From contig NZ_FNEQ01000005.1 in assembly GCF_900100205.1 (NCBI RefSeq), forward strand, positions 1-64,000: a stretch of DNA of 64,000 nt, read 5' to 3'. The notes under the pieces are model-generated. The model had not been told where the DNA came from. It searched no databases and was given only the letters and a program-made list of their open reading frames with translations. Origin of the DNA: Duganella sp. OV510 (GTDB lineage: Bacteria > Pseudomonadota > Gammaproteobacteria > Burkholderiales > Burkholderiaceae_D). This document shows, piece after piece, positions 60,868-64,000 of the stretch. Position 1 is the stretch's first letter. Each line of letters starts with the position of its first letter. Both the position numbers and the translations under genes were made by a program.

Positions 60868-61974
60868 TTAAGCGCGCACCGGCGCAGCCTTGATAGCCGC
60901 TGCAATCGCATCACGCAGCGGCTTCGCGCGCAACTGATCATCAAATGGCGTTGGCCGCATCTGCGCGCCATCGTCCCGCTTGGCCTCCTTCCACTCCTGC
61001 AGCCAGCTGACGTTATCCGTCATCCCCCACAGCAGGAAATCACGGCACTGGCGATAGCTGAGCGTCACATCCAGATAATCCTTCGCCAGCGCAGCGACGC
61101 CGGCATCGCGCGTCTTGATATCCACCGGCAACTTACGGTCGTTGACATCAAACTCGGTAATCAGCAGGCCCAATCCCATGCCAGTTACCTCGTCGAGGAA
61201 CTTGCGCCATTCGCGCTGCTGAGCGGTGGTACTCAACACGTCCGATGATCCGATATGGCTCTGCAAGCCCAGCGCATGAATCGGCGTGCCGCGCGACTTC
61301 AGATCATGCAGCAGCTTCAGCACGCCCGCGCGATGCTTGGCGCTGTCCGCGTCCGGCCCCATGTAATCGTTATAGACCAGCTCCGCCTTCGGCGCCCGCT
61401 CATGCGCCAGCCGGAACGCCAGATCGATCTGCGGCACCGCGCCCATGCGCTCGGTGAAGACATTTGACCGCAGTTCACCAGTCTTCTGATCCACTGCCTC
61501 GTTGACGACATCATAACTATGAATGATGTCACCGAAATGATCGCACACCGTCACCACATGCTTGCGCAGCAGCGCCTCCGCCGCCTTCGCCGGCTGAGCG
61601 CCGAAGTCATATTCATTCACCCACTTCGGCAGCCACTTGGCCTCCTGCCAGACCAGGTTATGCCCGCGCACCAGCATGCCCTGCGACTTCGCCCACGCGT
61701 ACATCTCATCCGCCGGCCCGAAGTTGTATTTGCCCTGCTGCGGCTCCAGCGCCTGCCACTTGCCTTCATTCTCGGCCACCAGCATATTGCACTCGCGCGC
61801 CATCAGCGCCTTGTAGGCCGGGTCGCGGAAGTAACGGCCACCGATCGCGTTACCGACATTCAGGCCTTTACGCTTGCCCAGCACCTTCAGCGGCTCCGGC
61901 ATTTCAGCGGCGTGCAAAGGCGCCACGCCGCTTGCAGCCATGAGCGCCAGCATGGTACGACGGGATATCTTCAT
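60868..61974 (-). CDS. Glycoside hydrolase family 10 endo-1,4-beta-xylanase
   Basis: The protein is 368 residues from the ATG at 61974 (GAGGAG upstream; the frame to 62010 adds only 12 residues without signal character). A Tat-like signal (SRRTMLALMAASG) is present. The TIM-barrel GH10 domain shows GHNLVWQ, acid/base E159 in DVVNEAV and nucleophile E274 in LLITEFDV. GH10 enzymes cut the xylan backbone, tolerate side-chains, and release short decorated oligosaccharides that GH67 can trim. The GH67 gene is divergent, 81 bp away. Confidence 0.93.
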   Translation of the reverse strand: MKISRRTMLALMAASGVAPLHAAEMPEPLKVLGKRKGLNVGNAIGGRYFRDPAYKALMARECNMLVAENEGKWQALEPQQGKYNFGPADEMYAWAKSQGMLVRGHNLVWQEAKWLPKWVNEYDFGAQPAKAAEALLRKHVVTVCDHFGDIIHSYDVVNEAVDQKTGELRSNVFTERMGAVPQIDLAFRLAHERAPKAELVYNDYMGPDADSAKHRAGVLKLLHDLKSRGTPIHALGLQSHIGSSDVLSTTAQQREWRKFLDEVTGMGLGLLITEFDVNDRKLPVDIKTRDAGVAALAKDYLDVTLSYRQCRDFLLWGMTDNVSWLQEWKEAKRDDGAQMRPTPFDDQLRAKPLRDAIAAAIKAAPVRA

Positions 61975-62025
61975 TTTTGTCTCGCTCCTCTTGGAAATGT
62001 TTGCTAACATCGCGTCACAACGAAA

Positions 62026-62039
62026 TGATTACGCTACCA
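62026..62039. promoter_or_regulatory. Second, weaker XylR-like site between GH10 and GH67
   Basis: TGATTACGCTACCA matches 11 of 14 positions of TGTTAGCGCTACCA, including the whole right half. Nearby TGTTTGCTAACA (61998-62009) has the outer TGTT/AACA arms but a shortened centre. Both lie in the divergent GH10/GH67 promoter spacer. Possible co-regulation with 55081-55095. Confidence 0.4.
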
Positions 62040-62055
62040 TAAACCTGGAGACATG

Positions 62056-64000
62056 ATGCGATTTTCTTTATCCGCCGCGCTGGCAGCGCTGCTACTCACG
62101 GTCGCCGCAACGGCGTCCGCCGCTGCGCCGCCGCCTGAAGATGGCTACGACCTGTGGCTGCGCTACCGCCCACTGGACAAAGCCGCACAAGCCAGCGTGC
62201 AGGCGCAAGCCCGCAGCATCGTGCTGCCCGGCGCGGCCACACCGACCACGCAAGCAGCACTCGATGAATTGCAAAAAGGCCTCGGCGGCCTGCTTGGCCG
62301 CGCACCAGCGCCGACCACGCGCATCGCCGATGGCGCCCTGCTGCTTGCCACGCCCGCGCGCCTGCCGGAACTGAACGCATCGCCGCTGCGCGCCGAACTT
62401 GCCGCACTGGGCGACGAAGGCTACCTGCTGCGTCAGACCCGCGTGCAAGGTAAAAATGTCACACTGATCGCCGCCAATAGCGACATCGGCCTGCTGTACG
62501 GCACCTACGCCTGGCTACGCGACACCTCCACCGGCGCCAGGCTGGAAGCATCATCGGCGCCAACGCTGCAACTGCGCCTGCTGAACCACTGGGATAACCT
62601 GAACCGCACCGTCGAACGCGGCTACTCCGGCCAGTCGATCTGGGACTGGTGGGCGCTGCCGGACATCAAGGACCAGCGCTACACAGACTACGCGCGCGCC
62701 AATGCCTCGCTGGGCATCAACGGTACGGTCCTCAACAACGTCAACTCCAAGCCGGAAGTGCTGACCGCACCGTTCATCGCCAAAGCCGCCGCTATCGCCG
62801 ATGTGCTGCGTCCTTATGGCATCAAGGTCTACCTGTCGGCGCGCTGGTCGACGCCATTGGAACTGAAAGAAACCAGCACCGCTGATCCACTGTCGCCGGA
62901 AGTGCAAGCATGGTGGAAGAAAAAAGCCGATGAAATCTACAAAGCCATTCCAGACTTCGGCGGCTTCGTGGTCAAGGCCAACTCCGAAGGCCAGCCAGGT
63001 CCGCAGGACTATCACCGCACCCACGCCGACGGCGCCAACATGCTGGCCGCAGCGCTGGCGCCGCACAAGGGCATCGTCATGTGGCGCGCCTTTGTCTACG
63101 CGCCGAAAGGCACGCATATCGGCGAAGACCGCGCCAAGCAAGGCTTTGACGAATTCAAGCCGCTGGACGGCCAGTTCGCCGCCAACGTCCTGGTACAGGT
63201 GAAGAACGGCGCCATCGACTTCCAGCCGCGCGAGCCATTCCACCCGCTGTTCGGCGCACTGAAAACGCCGGTCATGATGGAATTCCAGATCACCAAGGAA
63301 TACCTGGGCTTCTCGACCGACATGGCCTACCTGGGCACCATGTTTGAGGAAACCCTGCAAGCCGACACCAGGACCGCACCAGGCGGCCGCACTGTGGCCA
63401 AGACCCTAAGCGGCATCGCCGGCGTCTCCAACATCGGCACTGACCGCAACTGGGCGGGCTCGCACTTCGACCAGGCCAACTGGTACGCCTACGGCCGCCT
63501 GGCCTGGAACCAGCAGGCCAAAGCCAAAGACATCGCCGCAGAATGGGCCGCCCTCACCTTCGGTCCCGACCAGCGCGTGGTTGCGCCAGTGGTTAAAATG
63601 ATGATGGAATCGCGCGAAACGGTAGTCAACTACATGACGCCACTGGGCCTGCACCACATCATGGGCACCGGCCACCACCACGGCCCAGGTCCATGGGTCG
63701 ACAACCTGGAGCGCCCGGACTGGAATCCGGTCTACTATCACCGCGCCAGCCGTGATGGCATTGGCTTCGACCGTACCGCCAAGGGCAGCAACGCGCTGGA
63801 ACAATATGCGCCGGAGTTCGCCCGCCAGTACAGCGATCCGAAGACCACACCGGAGCAGTTCCTGCTGTGGTTCCACCACCTGCCATGGGACTACAAGATG
63901 CAGTCTGGCCGCACGCTGTGGACCGAGCTGCTGGCGCATTACGACAAGGGCCTGGCCGATGCGCGCGCGCTGCATGCGCAGTGGGTGGCGCTGAAACCGC
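62056..64000 (+). CDS. Glycoside hydrolase family 67 alpha-glucuronidase (3' end outside window)
   Basis: The frame runs off the right edge: 648 codons are visible and the full protein is probably about 720 residues. A signal peptide is present (1-21, ATASAAAP). The GH67 N-terminal domain (about 30-140) is followed by the catalytic barrel with acid glutamate in the KANSEGQPGP motif, the DFQPREP and MMEFQITKEY blocks holding the other catalytic Asp and Glu, and the MGTGHHHGPGPW block. GH67 removes 4-O-methyl-glucuronate from the non-reducing ends of xylo-oligosaccharides. ATG 62056 is chosen over 62053 because GGAG (62047-62050) is better spaced. It complements the GH115 enzyme. Confidence 0.9.
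   Translation, partial: MRFSLSAALAALLLTVAATASAAAPPPEDGYDLWLRYRPLDKAAQASVQAQARSIVLPGAATPTTQAALDELQKGLGGLLGRAPAPTTRIADGALLLATPARLPELNASPLRAELAALGDEGYLLRQTRVQGKNVTLIAANSDIGLLYGTYAWLRDTSTGARLEASSAPTLQLRLLNHWDNLNRTVERGYSGQSIWDWWALPDIKDQRYTDYARANASLGINGTVLNNVNSKPEVLTAPFIAKAAAIADVLRPYGIKVYLSARWSTPLELKETSTADPLSPEVQAWWKKKADEIYKAIPDFGGFVVKANSEGQPGPQDYHRTHADGANMLAAALAPHKGIVMWRAFVYAPKGTHIGEDRAKQGFDEFKPLDGQFAANVLVQVKNGAIDFQPREPFHPLFGALKTPVMMEFQITKEYLGFSTDMAYLGTMFEETLQADTRTAPGGRTVAKTLSGIAGVSNIGTDRNWAGSHFDQANWYAYGRLAWNQQAKAKDIAAEWAALTFGPDQRVVAPVVKMMMESRETVVNYMTPLGLHHIMGTGHHHGPGPWVDNLERPDWNPVYYHRASRDGIGFDRTAKGSNALEQYAPEFARQYSDPKTTPEQFLLWFHHLPWDYKMQSGRTLWTELLAHYDKGLADARALHAQWVALKP

Noticed and set aside
1..64000. 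CRISPR arrays, tRNA/rRNA genes, insertion sequences, prophage or conjugative modules
   Set aside because: I looked for regular repeats, cloverleaf-like segments, transposases and integrases and saw none.

Overview
The window looks like chromosome from a high-GC betaproteobacterium, most likely Oxalobacteraceae of the Massilia/Duganella type. This is inferred from codon use, protein style and gene content: FecI/FecR/TonB receptor sets, propeller histidine kinases, a PEP-CTERM protein, a rhombosortase pair and many plant-polysaccharide enzymes. I see no tRNA or rRNA genes, insertion sequences, prophage genes or CRISPR arrays. Coding density is high and most genes lie in tight, overlapping operons.

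Layout. 1-1149: AT-richer and poorly coding, with one unknown small gene. 1150-6605: iron uptake set (ECF sigma factor, FecR, STN-type TonB receptor, PepSY membrane protein) behind a Fur-box-like site. 6673-9649: a TPR/low-complexity membrane protein, then a LysR regulator divergent from a secreted metallo-hydrolase. 9688-18230: three NarL-type regulators (one with a degenerate receiver) and a 1001-residue propeller histidine kinase, interrupted by a minus-strand operon of XapX, amidohydrolase, DoxX and DUF1275 genes. 18260-20772: a DUF2946-like protein and a TonB receptor. 20837-22598: a MarR regulator with a four-cysteine tail, a CxxC AhpD-fold protein and a CPGC thiol-redox protein; a shared 12-bp motif precedes the first two. 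22671-23997: a rhombotarget lipoprotein overlapping its rhombosortase. 24039-29358: TonB receptor, serine hydrolase, MaoC-like protein and NnrU protein. 29434-36645 (minus): RND efflux operon that continues into a diguanylate cyclase and a small secreted protein. 36794-37438: an EF-hand protein with its own terminator.

37831-43721 is a pectin segment: a PEP-CTERM protein, a 1183-residue pectate lyase-pectinesterase fusion behind a GntR/ExuR-like operator, and an alkaline-phosphatase-superfamily enzyme.

44228-64000 is a glucuronoxylan locus. The minus operon (55016 down to 44228) encodes a near-complete oxidative Weimberg route for D-xylose (dehydrogenase, lactonase, xylonate dehydratase, 2-keto-3-deoxyxylonate dehydratase), the XylFGH ABC transporter and a GH3 glycosidase. 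The divergent plus operon encodes an SGNH esterase, GH43 and GH115 enzymes. A GH10 xylanase and a GH67 alpha-glucuronidase (running off the right edge) form a second divergent pair. A TAGCGCTA palindrome resembling the Caulobacter XylR operator lies between the two divergent operons, and a weaker copy lies between GH10 and GH67. Together the genes would debranch and cut xylan outside the cytoplasm, import xylose and oxidise it to 2-ketoglutarate semialdehyde. The final dehydrogenase and the regulator are not in the window.
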